Source of the DNA: Bin87 sp965220055
GTDB lineage: Bacteria > Chloroflexota > Dehalococcoidia > Lucifugimonadales > UBA3495
Assembly (NCBI GenBank): GCA_965220055.1
Contig: CBDCPE010000004.1
Coordinates: 2,976,001 to 3,040,000 of the forward strand
Direction of reading: 5' to 3'
Length of the DNA: 64,000 nt
Part shown: in pieces, positions 1 through 7,980 of the stretch
How positions within the stretch are numbered: position 1 is the stretch's first letter
Layout: every line of letters starts with the position of its first letter
Notes under the pieces: generated by a model
What the model saw: only the letters and a program-made list of their open reading frames with translations
What the model was told of the DNA's origin: nothing
Databases searched by the model: none
Position numbers and translations under genes: made by a program

Positions 1-327
1 CAGACCCGATTGGATCAAGCGGTCGGTCATCTCCTCGAAGACCTTGCCATCGCGGTGGACGGTGGCGGTGCAACGGAACTTCCAGCCGGCGTCCTGCCCG
101 GTGTTGCGGAAGAGGACGATCACCTTCGGATTTTCTTCGATGTGATCCAGCGGGTTACGGCCCGTACGATCGCGGTAGATCAGGGTGTCGTCGCCCACGG
201 TGAGGACGGTTCCGATGTAACCGCAGTTGGGGGTGCCGTCGGTCGCAGCGGTGGCCACGATGCAGGGGTAACCGTCGTCCCGGGCGCGGTTGATCAGGCT
301 GGACATTTCCTCGGTCAGACGTATCAT
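1..327 (-). CDS. PPOX-type (pyridoxamine 5'-phosphate oxidase fold) flavoprotein, 3'-truncated by window edge
   Basis: 109 codons are visible from an ATG at 327; the C-terminus lies outside the window. The N-terminal part reads like the split-barrel flavin-binding fold: a helix (MIRLTEEMSSL), a strand with PCIVATAATDGTPNCGYIG, then GDDTLIYRDRTGRNPLDHIEENP and KVIVLFRN. Family members bind FMN or F420 and reduce small molecules or haem products; the substrate here is unknown. The ATG overlaps the TGA of the upstream gene (ATGA, 324-327), so the two are probably translationally coupled. Confidence 0.7.
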   Translation of the reverse strand, partial: MIRLTEEMSSLINRARDDGYPCIVATAATDGTPNCGYIGTVLTVGDDTLIYRDRTGRNPLDHIEENPKVIVLFRNTGQDAGWKFRCTATVHRDGKVFEEMTDRLIQSGL

Positions 328-1406
328 TTCGCTCCTCGCGTTGCCGGCGGTAAGTTTGCGTTCATATACTCAACGGCGCGACGATGGCCTTGCAGCAGGC
401 CGGGAACCCGGGCGGGATCAGTGCGACCCCAACCGCATTCGCTGGCCACGCCAAACGAACCGACAAATTCCAGGGCAGCGTCGATGCGAGCCCGGTCGCC
501 AGTTTCGTCGTCGTGGTGGATCAGGCCCAGGACCAACCCGGTCTCGCCGGTTAGCCACAGCCCCTGCAACGACCGGAAGTACCCGCTGTCCGTCCTGTCC
601 TGCGGCACCGGCATGTGGATGAAGTCCAGCCGGCGTCCCAAACCGCCGGCGATGCCGTTGGCAATTTCGACGAGTATCCCCATATCCTTGGGCATCACCA
701 GGTGTTCGTCACGCGGAGAGCCGTAGCAAAGGTGGTAGCCGAGATCTACGGGGCCGGGGATGGCAGAGCCCAGACGCCCGAGTTCCGCGAGGACCTGCTC
801 CTTGTAGTCGGCGGGCCGGTGCGGGAAATAGTCCTCGAACAGCAGCACTTCCTGGCACACATCCCACTGGATCGACAGGCGGTCGTGGGGAGCCGACGCC
901 AGCAGCCGGTCCACAGCGGACAATAGCGACCGCTCGTAGGCGGGTAGGTACGCGTCCCGGGAAGATGGGCTGACGTACATGTATGCAGTAGCCATGGGTG
1001 TGGGCAGCGATACCTGGAACAGCGCGTCGGGCGGTATCACCCCGTCGGCCTGCAGGCGCGTGTACAGGTCGAAGGACTCGAGGGCCGCCTCGGCGTAGCC
1101 GGTGGGGAAGTTGACGGCGTTTGGATCGGCGTCTGAACGGAAGCGCAGGTACTGCGTTTCCCGGAGCAACTGGCCGTCCCACTGGTACAGGGCGTAGGGC
1201 GGCTCGTCCAGGTCGGGTTCCATGGCGGGATGCTGCTCCAGCATCTCCCGTTGGAACCAGATCCAGCGACCGCGGCGGCCGGTTTCACCGTCGGAGATGC
1301 GGCGCAGATGTGAGCCCCACGCATCACTGACGGTGCGGAACACCGTTTCCGCGTCGGGCAGGGGGACGCTGCCCACCAGGTGCGCCCAGCTCTTTGCGTC
1401 AGGCAT
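324..1406 (-). CDS. UROD/MetE-like (cobalamin-independent methionine synthase-like) protein
   Basis: 360 aa, no signal peptide. I read it as a distant MetE-barrel protein: an N-terminal GSVPLPDAETVF and a C-terminal ASECGWGR segment that resembles the Cys-Gly zinc-ligand loop of MetE C-terminal domains, plus several His/Asp-rich strands (QWDVCQE, LIHHDDE). It is about half the length of true MetE, so it is a single barrel and not a full synthase. Homologues of this size are usually annotated as hypothetical; a methyl transfer or lyase role is inference. It lies 35 nt downstream of the M19 dipeptidase gene and overlaps the following flavoprotein gene by 4 nt. Confidence 0.5.
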   Translation of the reverse strand: MPDAKSWAHLVGSVPLPDAETVFRTVSDAWGSHLRRISDGETGRRGRWIWFQREMLEQHPAMEPDLDEPPYALYQWDGQLLRETQYLRFRSDADPNAVNFPTGYAEAALESFDLYTRLQADGVIPPDALFQVSLPTPMATAYMYVSPSSRDAYLPAYERSLLSAVDRLLASAPHDRLSIQWDVCQEVLLFEDYFPHRPADYKEQVLAELGRLGSAIPGPVDLGYHLCYGSPRDEHLVMPKDMGILVEIANGIAGGLGRRLDFIHMPVPQDRTDSGYFRSLQGLWLTGETGLVLGLIHHDDETGDRARIDAALEFVGSFGVASECGWGRTDPARVPGLLQGHRRAVEYMNANLPPATRGAK

Positions 1407-1441
1407 ATCTACTCCCGGTCGGACCCAGGCTAAACACCGGA

Positions 1442-2554
1442 TTAACCGATGACGCGGCGGAAGTAGTCCAGGGCGTTGCCGCCCACTATCTTGAGGACGT
1501 CTTCGTCGGAGTGGCCGCGGCGGATCAGGCCGCGCACGATGTTCTTGCCGTCGGCCGGGGACTCCAAGCCGTTGAGATAGGGAGCGGGCAGTTGGTCGGG
1601 GCCGCGGCCCAGCAGAACGCGGTGGAAAGCCACGTGGTCACCAACGGTGCTGTCCGTGCCAATGCCCACGTGATCGACACCCACCAGGTTGACCATGTAA
1701 TCGTAGTGGTCCAGGACGCACTCGATGTCCTGCTCGGGGTCGTCGCTGAGGGAGTTGGGGACCGCGGTGATGCAGACCAGGCCACCGGCGCGGGCGCAGG
1801 CCAGGAGTTCCTCGTCCCGGCGGGTCCGGCCGTTGGGACGCAGGGTGTAGGAGGCATTGTGGCTGAAGACCGTGGGTGCGTGGGAAATCTCGATGGCGTC
1901 CATGGCGGTGGGAGTCGATGCGTGGGACAGGTCCACCGCCATCCCGAGGTCGTTCATGCGGTGGACCACCGCGACGCCGAAGTCGCTGAGCCCGCCGGGG
2001 TTGCGCTCGGTCTGGCCATCGCCGATGAAGTTGCGCCGGTTGTAGGTGATGCCGGCGAGCCGCACTCCCATGCCGAACAGGGCGTCCACCCGCTCGATGC
2101 GGTTCCCGATGGCCAGGTGCTCCAGGGTGGGCAGGAAGCCGATCTTGCCCTGCTGGCGCGCCGACATGATTTCATCGGCGTTACCAACCCTGACGATGTT
2201 GTCCTGGGTCGCCACGTCGGCCAGCATCCCACCAACCTCGGCCGCGATGTCCTCATACTCCATGAATGACATGTCGGTGGTGCTCTTGAACCCGCTGAAC
2301 GCGCTGGCGGTGGTCACTGCCGACCACCCGCCGGCCTCGACCGCCTGGTAGCCGTACTGGTAGCGGCTGGTCCGCAGGAACTCGATGAACCGGTCCATGT
2401 CCTCCGGCAGCAGGAACGGATGCTGGTGAACGTCAATCATCACCGCCTGCTCCATGATGCGCTCGAAGCGGGTCTGTTCGGCGGCGCTGAGCGGGACCTC
2501 CGACGACGGCACACGTCCTACTTCGCGGACCATTTCGAATATATGCGTAGTCAT
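1442..2554 (-). CDS. Membrane dipeptidase-type metallohydrolase (peptidase family M19)
   Basis: 370 aa from the ATG at 2554, chosen because an AAGGAG ribosome site sits 8 nt upstream; the open frame continues further without coding character. Zinc-site motifs of family M19 are visible in order: IDVHQH (H43, H45), LEHLA for the bridging Glu, DLSHAS, FSHNAS and GVDHVGIGTDS. Family members hydrolyse dipeptides or related amide and lactam bonds at a binuclear zinc site. No signal peptide, so probably cytoplasmic. Second in a leftward set with the inositol-phosphatase-family gene 92 nt upstream. Confidence 0.85.
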   Translation of the reverse strand: MTTHIFEMVREVGRVPSSEVPLSAAEQTRFERIMEQAVMIDVHQHPFLLPEDMDRFIEFLRTSRYQYGYQAVEAGGWSAVTTASAFSGFKSTTDMSFMEYEDIAAEVGGMLADVATQDNIVRVGNADEIMSARQQGKIGFLPTLEHLAIGNRIERVDALFGMGVRLAGITYNRRNFIGDGQTERNPGGLSDFGVAVVHRMNDLGMAVDLSHASTPTAMDAIEISHAPTVFSHNASYTLRPNGRTRRDEELLACARAGGLVCITAVPNSLSDDPEQDIECVLDHYDYMVNLVGVDHVGIGTDSTVGDHVAFHRVLLGRGPDQLPAPYLNGLESPADGKNIVRGLIRRGHSDEDVLKIVGGNALDYFRRVIG

Positions 2555-2646
2555 GGGGAGTACTCCTTCCGGCGAGCGGCAGCGGCAATCGAGCGGCAAG
2601 GGTGCCGGGTTGAGTGACGGTACGGGTTGGACGCGGCGACCAGCGA

Positions 2647-3477
2647 TCACATGGAGCGCCACGTTGAGCCCTCGGTGAGGGCGAGAAACTGTTTCACCAG
2701 CGGTGGGTTTGAGACGATAAGGCCCGGCGAAAAGAGCGTGGCGTCTTCCAGCGTGGCGCGGTCGAGGACGGCGCCGCCGGCTTCGCGGGCGAGCAGGACG
2801 CCCGACGCGATGTCCCAAGCGGACAGGCTATGGTGGAAGTAGAGGTCGATGCGTCCGCAGGCGGCGTAGGCGAGGCCAAGCGCGCCGGCGCCCATCAGCC
2901 GATAACCCTGGACCCGGGGCCAAACGTCCGCGGCAAGCTCAAGCAGGTGCTTGGCCTGGCCAAAGTCGTAGCCCAAATCAAAGCCCAGGACGGCCTCGTC
3001 GATGTCCTGGCGGTCAGATACTTGCATGGGCTCGCCGTTGAGCGTGGCCCCGCGCCCGCGCTGCGCGGCAAACATTTCGTCACGGACGGGGTCGTAGGTG
3101 ACGCCGCAGACCACCTGGTCACCATCTGAGATGGCGACGACGATGCAGAAATGGGGGATGCCCTCGGCGAAATTGCGGGTGCCGTCGATGGGGTCCACCA
3201 CCCAGGTGTAGGGTGACGTTCCGGCGACCGGTTCGGACTCCTCGGACAGTATGCCAAAATCGGAGTATTCCTCGGATACGTAATCGAGGATCAGGCGTTC
3301 CGATGCCAGATCGGCGTCGGTGACCACGTTAGCACGGCCTTTGAGGCTAACCTCTACCTCGGTCCGGAAACGCCCCAGAACCAGCTCGCCGGCGCGCCGA
3401 GCGACGGTTTCGCACAACGAAAGGGCTGACCGGCCGGACCGGGAAATGGGCAGTTCGTCGACAGTTTCGGTTGACAT
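2647..3477 (-). CDS. Inositol monophosphatase family protein
   Basis: 276 aa, the normal family length. Metal-site motifs are clear: GILSEES (Glu79/80), WVVDPIDGTRNF (D95, D98) and SAWDIASG for the third Asp. Such enzymes are Mg2+-dependent, Li+-sensitive sugar or nucleotide phosphatases (inositol-1-phosphate, 3'-phosphoadenosine phosphate, histidinol phosphate or fructose-1,6-bisphosphate); which one cannot be read from the sequence. It is first of a leftward gene set (M19 dipeptidase, MetE-like, PPOX) and is divergent from the Nudix gene, with 106 bp between them. Confidence 0.85.
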   Translation of the reverse strand: MSTETVDELPISRSGRSALSLCETVARRAGELVLGRFRTEVEVSLKGRANVVTDADLASERLILDYVSEEYSDFGILSEESEPVAGTSPYTWVVDPIDGTRNFAEGIPHFCIVVAISDGDQVVCGVTYDPVRDEMFAAQRGRGATLNGEPMQVSDRQDIDEAVLGFDLGYDFGQAKHLLELAADVWPRVQGYRLMGAGALGLAYAACGRIDLYFHHSLSAWDIASGVLLAREAGGAVLDRATLEDATLFSPGLIVSNPPLVKQFLALTEGSTWRSM

Positions 3478-3571
3478 CAGTGCAAACTCACGGGTGCGGG
3501 ATCTATGGGGCAGTCTAGCATTCGGAGTTCGAGGCCGACAACCGAACCCGAAGGCGGATCAGACGCCGTGC

Positions 3572-3577
3572 TATACT
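3572..3577 (+). promoter_or_regulatory. Candidate -10 box, leaderless Nudix transcript
   Basis: TATACT lies 6 nt before the GTG start at 3584, so transcription would begin at or next to the start codon. There is no Shine-Dalgarno sequence and no convincing -35 hexamer. Confidence 0.35.
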
Positions 3578-3583
3578 CCGGCC

Positions 3584-4042
3584 GTGAGTACGCAGGCGGA
3601 CAGGCCGTTGGTTGGCGTGGGGGTGGTTTTCATCAGGGGTGGGAGAGTCTTCCTGGGGCAGCGGAAGGGAGCGCATGGGGACGCAACGTGGGGATCGGCG
3701 GGCGGACACTTGGAATTCGGCGAAACGTTGGAAGAGTGCGCGCGCAGGGAGGCGCTGGAGGAACTGGGCGTTACGGTGGGTGAGCTCCGCGTGCTTTGCT
3801 TGAGCAACATTGTTGCTTATGACCGTCACTATGTGGATGTAGAGTTTCTAGGGGATATTGGCGACCAGGAACCGGTTCCGCAAGCGAGCGACGGTTCGTT
3901 TTGCGAATACGGCTGGTTCCCGTTGCGAGAGCCGCCACAACCGTTGTTTGAGCCGATGCGGCTAGCCATCTCTAGCCTGCTTTCCGGCGAGTGGTACCAC
4001 GCACGGGCAGAAGATGGGGCCGGCGCGACCCGTACTGACTAG
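3584..4042 (+). CDS. Nudix hydrolase
   Basis: 152 aa from a GTG start; homology to Nudix proteins begins here although the frame is open upstream. The Nudix box is complete: GGHLEFGE, then REALEELGV, matching Gx5Ex7REUxEExGU. The start PLVGVGVVFIRGGRVFLGQRKG and the GSAGGHLE segment resemble the small ADP-ribose/dNTP-type Nudix enzymes close to MutT. Substrate is unknown; house-cleaning of oxidised or non-canonical nucleotides is the usual role. Single gene between the leftward inositol-phosphatase-family set and gyrB. Confidence 0.85.
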   Translation: MSTQADRPLVGVGVVFIRGGRVFLGQRKGAHGDATWGSAGGHLEFGETLEECARREALEELGVTVGELRVLCLSNIVAYDRHYVDVEFLGDIGDQEPVPQASDGSFCEYGWFPLREPPQPLFEPMRLAISSLLSGEWYHARAEDGAGATRTD

Positions 4043-4126
4043 CATGGACTTTGGCCGAGCCCCTCATGAAACGGCTCCACGATTTGGCCGTTTTCCTAAA
4101 ATTGGAGAATTCCTGACATCTGCTGC

Positions 4127-4156
4127 GTGGCAAAGGCACTGCAGATTTGATATAAT
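4127..4156 (+). promoter_or_regulatory. Promoter of gyrB
   Basis: Perfect TATAAT at 4151-4156 with a weak -35 (GTGGCA, 4127-4132) 18 nt upstream, in an AT-richer stretch 100 nt before the gyrB start. Confidence 0.55.
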
Positions 4157-4255
4157 GCTTTGTGCACAGATCCTGAATATTGTTGTACTGCGTTACAGTA
4201 ATTTCCTCGACATATGGGCAGTTACAGAGGCTCGAAGCTGGAGAATCAATTTAGC

Positions 4256-6247
4256 ATGACTCAACAAGTAGTGTCGCCCGCAGCAGAACAATCCTCTGAA
4301 TACACTTCGGACAATATTCAAGTACTGAAAGGATTGGAAGCAGTCCGAGTGCGGCCGGGTATGTATATCGGCAGCACCGGAGTTGATGGCCTTCACCATC
4401 TGATCAAAGAGTTGTTGGACAACGCGGTGGACGAGGCTTTGGCCGGCCACTGCGACCACATTGACGTACGCATAGCCGCCGACGGCGCGGTAAGCGTTTC
4501 TGACAACGGGCGCGGCATTCCGGTAGACGTTCATGCCGAAACCGGCGTGTCCGGCCTGGAAACGGTGATGACCACGTTGCACGCCGGCGGGAAGTTCGAC
4601 GGCGCGGCTTACAAGGTTTCCGGTGGGCTCCATGGCGTGGGGGCATCCGTAGTGAACGCCTTGGCGTCCCGGCTCCATGCGGAAGTGTACCGCGGCGGAT
4701 TGCGGTACACGCAGGATTTCGAGAAGGGCATCCCCACGACCGAACTCCAACAACACCAGAAGGTGCGCAGGCAAGGGACTGCAGTCACGTATTACGCCGA
4801 CCCGGAGATCTTTCCCGAGATCACCTATGATTTTGGACGGTTGGTAGCCCAACTGAGGCAGACCGCATATCTCAACAAGGGACTGGAGATATGCCTGGTC
4901 AGCGAGTTCCACGAAGCGGAACGCAACGGAGACATTGAGCGCTCGTTTTTCTTCGACACGGGCGTGGCCAGCATGGTGCGCAACATCAACCGCAAGCGCA
5001 ACGTGGTGATGCCGGACCCGTTTTACTACCAGCGCATCGCCGAGGACGCGGACGTTGAGGTCGCCTTCCAATACCACCATACCGACGGACATGACAACCT
5101 GGCAGCCGACGAGCGCACCTTCGCCAACTGCATCCTGACGCCGGAAGGCGGTACTCATTTGGCCGGCTTCCGTTCGGCGTTGACCCGCGTGTTGAATGAC
5201 TACGCGCGCAAGCAGAATTTCCTCAAAGACCCGAAGGACGCCTTCAGCGGCGAGGACACCCGAGGCGGGCTGGTCGCGGTGATCAGCGTGAAGCTGGGCG
5301 ATCCGCAGTTCGAGGGGCAGACCAAGAACAAGCTCAGCAACCCGGAGATACGCAGCCGGGTGGAGGCCGCAACATCCGAGGGTCTGACGCGCTTCCTGGA
5401 AGAGAATCCGACGGCTGCGAAGAGCCTGATCGACAAAGTCCAGACCAACCACGCGGCCCGTGAGGCGGCCCGACGCGCCCGCGACCTGGTGCTCCGGAAG
5501 AACGCGCTGGACGGCACATCACTACCCGGTAAGTTGGCCGACTGTGCGGAGAGGGACCCGGCAAAGTCCGAGCTGTACATTGTGGAGGGGGAATCGGCCG
5601 GAGGATCGGCCAAGATGGGCCGAGACCGGCAATTCCAGGCGATTTTGCCGCTGAAGGGCAAGATCCTCAACGTGGAGCGTTTCCTCGACAAGGTAGAGCG
5701 CATCCTGGGCCATGAAGAGATCCGAGCAATGATCTCGGCGGTGGGTACCGGTGAAGGCGAAGCGTTTGACATTGCAAAGCTGCGATACCACCACATCATC
5801 ATCATGACGGACGCCGACGTGGACGGCTCGCACATACGAACGCTGATCCTCACCTACTTCTACCGACGGATGCGGGAACTGATCGAAGGCGGGTTCCTGT
5901 ACATCGCGCAACCGCCCCTGTATCGAGTGCAAAGAGGGCGGAACATCGCCTACGCGTACTCGGAGAGCGAAAAAGACGCGCTGATGAAGCGAATGTCTAC
6001 GGCACGGTCCGAGCCGGCGCTGCAGCGGTACAAGGGCCTGGGCGAGATGAACGCCGACCAGCTTTGGGAGACGACGATGGATCCGTCAGCACGCAAGATG
6101 TTGCAGGTAACCCTCAACGACATTGACGACGGGGACACCATATCGGACACCGACGGCGTGTTCGCGATGCTGATGGGCGAACAGGTCGGTCCGCGCAAGA
6201 GTTTCATCCAAAGCCACGCTACGGAAGTTCGGAACCTGGACGTCTAG
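4256..6247 (+). CDS. gyrB: DNA gyrase subunit B
   Basis: 663 aa, type IIA topoisomerase ATPase subunit without the large insert found in enterobacterial GyrB. GHKL ATPase motifs: ELLDNAVDEA, DNGRGIP and GGLHGVG; a transducer domain; then Toprim motifs EGESAGGSAK and DADVDGSH, and the C-terminal PALQRYKGLGEMN segment. It introduces negative supercoils with GyrA, which is not in this window. The ATG at 4256 has a GGAGA ribosome site about 10 nt upstream; the in-frame ATG at 4214 has none. hpt follows 30 nt downstream and is probably co-transcribed. ParE is the alternative, but a single stand-alone gene of this type is usually GyrB. Confidence 0.92.
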   Translation: MTQQVVSPAAEQSSEYTSDNIQVLKGLEAVRVRPGMYIGSTGVDGLHHLIKELLDNAVDEALAGHCDHIDVRIAADGAVSVSDNGRGIPVDVHAETGVSGLETVMTTLHAGGKFDGAAYKVSGGLHGVGASVVNALASRLHAEVYRGGLRYTQDFEKGIPTTELQQHQKVRRQGTAVTYYADPEIFPEITYDFGRLVAQLRQTAYLNKGLEICLVSEFHEAERNGDIERSFFFDTGVASMVRNINRKRNVVMPDPFYYQRIAEDADVEVAFQYHHTDGHDNLAADERTFANCILTPEGGTHLAGFRSALTRVLNDYARKQNFLKDPKDAFSGEDTRGGLVAVISVKLGDPQFEGQTKNKLSNPEIRSRVEAATSEGLTRFLEENPTAAKSLIDKVQTNHAAREAARRARDLVLRKNALDGTSLPGKLADCAERDPAKSELYIVEGESAGGSAKMGRDRQFQAILPLKGKILNVERFLDKVERILGHEEIRAMISAVGTGEGEAFDIAKLRYHHIIIMTDADVDGSHIRTLILTYFYRRMRELIEGGFLYIAQPPLYRVQRGRNIAYAYSESEKDALMKRMSTARSEPALQRYKGLGEMNADQLWETTMDPSARKMLQVTLNDIDDGDTISDTDGVFAMLMGEQVGPRKSFIQSHATEVRNLDV

Positions 6248-6277
6248 CCAACGCTTCGGTACCAGGGGGCCACCGCG

Positions 6278-6805
6278 ATGAAACGTGACGGTCTGTCGGT
6301 GTTGATCCCCGAGGATGAGTTGCGGGCCGGCGTTGTCACGCTGGCCCGCGAAATTGACCGCGACTACGCGACCACTGGGGTCGTGATTGTATGCGTACTC
6401 AAGGGCGCGGCAATTTTCACGGCGGACCTACTGCGGGTCTTGCGCGCCGAGGTGCATCGGCTCGAGTTCGTGAGGGCGAGCAGCTACGGCAGCGGTACGG
6501 AATCATCGGGTGACGTGAAGCTGGCCGGTACGCTGGATCCCAGTCACGTCTCCGGCCAACACGTCCTCATAGTCGACGACATCGCGGACACCGGATATAC
6601 GTGCGTGGCCGTCAAGGACTACATCCGTGGCCTGGGTCCGGCTTCATTGCGATACTGCACGCTGCTGGACAAACCCGAGCGCCGGGAGGTTGAGGTCCAG
6701 TACGACTACGTCGGGTTCACCATACCCAACCACTTTGTAGTCGGTTACGGGATGGATTTCGACGAACGATACCGCGGGCTATCGGCGGTCTACTACTTCC
6801 CGTAA
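6278..6805 (+). CDS. hpt: Hypoxanthine-guanine phosphoribosyltransferase
   Basis: 175 aa. Salvages hypoxanthine and guanine with PRPP to IMP and GMP. The PPi loop (VLKGAAIFTADLL), the flexible-loop SYGSGTESSG, the PRPP-binding motif VLIVDDIADTGYT and the C-terminal VVGYGMDFDERYRGL are all in their usual places. Lies 30 nt after gyrB on the same strand and ends 39 nt before convergent sequence from the lipoprotein locus. Confidence 0.93.
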   Translation: MKRDGLSVLIPEDELRAGVVTLAREIDRDYATTGVVIVCVLKGAAIFTADLLRVLRAEVHRLEFVRASSYGSGTESSGDVKLAGTLDPSHVSGQHVLIVDDIADTGYTCVAVKDYIRGLGPASLRYCTLLDKPERREVEVQYDYVGFTIPNHFVVGYGMDFDERYRGLSAVYYFP

Positions 6806-7008
6806 GCCCGAACGAGCGGTCGCCGCCACACGCGACCGTCGGCATCATTGCGCGGCGAACGGGTTGATCTCTGGAAGCTTCTCGACGCACGTTTGAAGCG
6901 CCCGCAGCGCCGCGTCCCGGGAGTCGACCATTTGGGCCGGACCCGTAGCCAGGGCGATTTCCGGTATCTTCGCTTCAAAGTCCGGCCAGCACTCCTCGTA
7001 AGGTCGTT

Positions 7009-7980
7009 TCATCGCCAGGGTGACCATGTGCCCGGCCGTAACGGTCTACAGCGTGACCAGGGGTACCGATCGTTGAGTTCAAACGCGAGCAGTTGCGTTT
7101 CCCTTAGCTCCAGAAACGGAAGGTCGTCTCGTATCGCCTGGCGCCGGCATCCTGAAAACTCGACCATGGCTGTGCTCCAGGCGGGTTCCAGTCCAAGCGC
7201 GTCGGTGGCTGACTTGGCGGTGGAAAGGTGGGCATAAAACACGTCGCGGCAATGGTCGTAGCTCGTCAGCGCTTCGGAGTCGGACAGCTCCCAAATACTG
7301 TCGAACCAGGTGGAGACCCGATCGGCCCGGTCAGCGTCGGAATTGGAAAAAAACTGCTCAGCGTCAACCTGCGGCAATTGTTCGTCCAGGCAGGGCGACA
7401 ACTGAGCGGAAATGTAGTCGAAGTAGAGGGTGAATTCCACCGGCCGGAGACGGTTATCTGATTCCAGCTGATCTACTTCTGATTCCACAATGGCGTAGCA
7501 CGCATTTCCTGGATGCCACATCTCCAGCATCTTGGCCGGGGCATCGAGATCGGGTACCCAATCAGTGCCAATTCCGAAAGCCCGGCTGGTGACAAAACCA
7601 CCCCAGAGAACGTCGGCGTTAATCCGGCGGGGCCGGAGCAAACGGGCGGTGAGTTCGTCCACCCTTTCGGACGTTCTGGCTACGACTTCCGCCGGCACCG
7701 TCGGCGACGGCGCAGCAGCTAACGATGACGCGGGTGGCGTGGGCGCCGCGTCCGCTTGGGCAGGAAGCTTGGTGGCCGATAGCGCTGCTTGCGTCTGAGC
7801 CGAGCCCGCCTCGGTCGGCGTAGAAACTGCCGCCGGCGGCGTCAGCGGCGGCGCGGTTGCAATTGGCGAAGTTTCCTGCTTGCACGCGGTCAAGAACAAA
7901 GCCAGCATGCAAGCCGCGATGGTCAGTCTCCAAATGCCTTTGTGGGAAACCCGAACGACATGAGGCAGCGGGCCGGCCAT
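7009..7980 (-). CDS. Putative lipoprotein, probably frameshifted near its 3' end
   Basis: 323 aa. Residues 15-33 are a hydrophobic signal segment ending in the lipobox LTAC (lipidated Cys33), followed by a Pro/Ala/Thr-rich linker (about 35-95) and a globular domain with several Cys and Trp. I do not recognise the family. After CRPLRPG the frame ends in TWSPWR, while the adjacent frame continues (6845-7027) with GHMVTLAMKRPYEE and a Cys-containing tail in the same style, so a one-base indel near 7040 probably removed about 60 residues. Its ATG overlaps the stop of the gamma-glutamyltransferase (TGATG), indicating an operon. Confidence 0.6.
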   Translation of the reverse strand: MAGPLPHVVRVSHKGIWRLTIAACMLALFLTACKQETSPIATAPPLTPPAAVSTPTEAGSAQTQAALSATKLPAQADAAPTPPASSLAAAPSPTVPAEVVARTSERVDELTARLLRPRRINADVLWGGFVTSRAFGIGTDWVPDLDAPAKMLEMWHPGNACYAIVESEVDQLESDNRLRPVEFTLYFDYISAQLSPCLDEQLPQVDAEQFFSNSDADRADRVSTWFDSIWELSDSEALTSYDHCRDVFYAHLSTAKSATDALGLEPAWSTAMVEFSGCRRQAIRDDLPFLELRETQLLAFELNDRYPWSRCRPLRPGTWSPWR

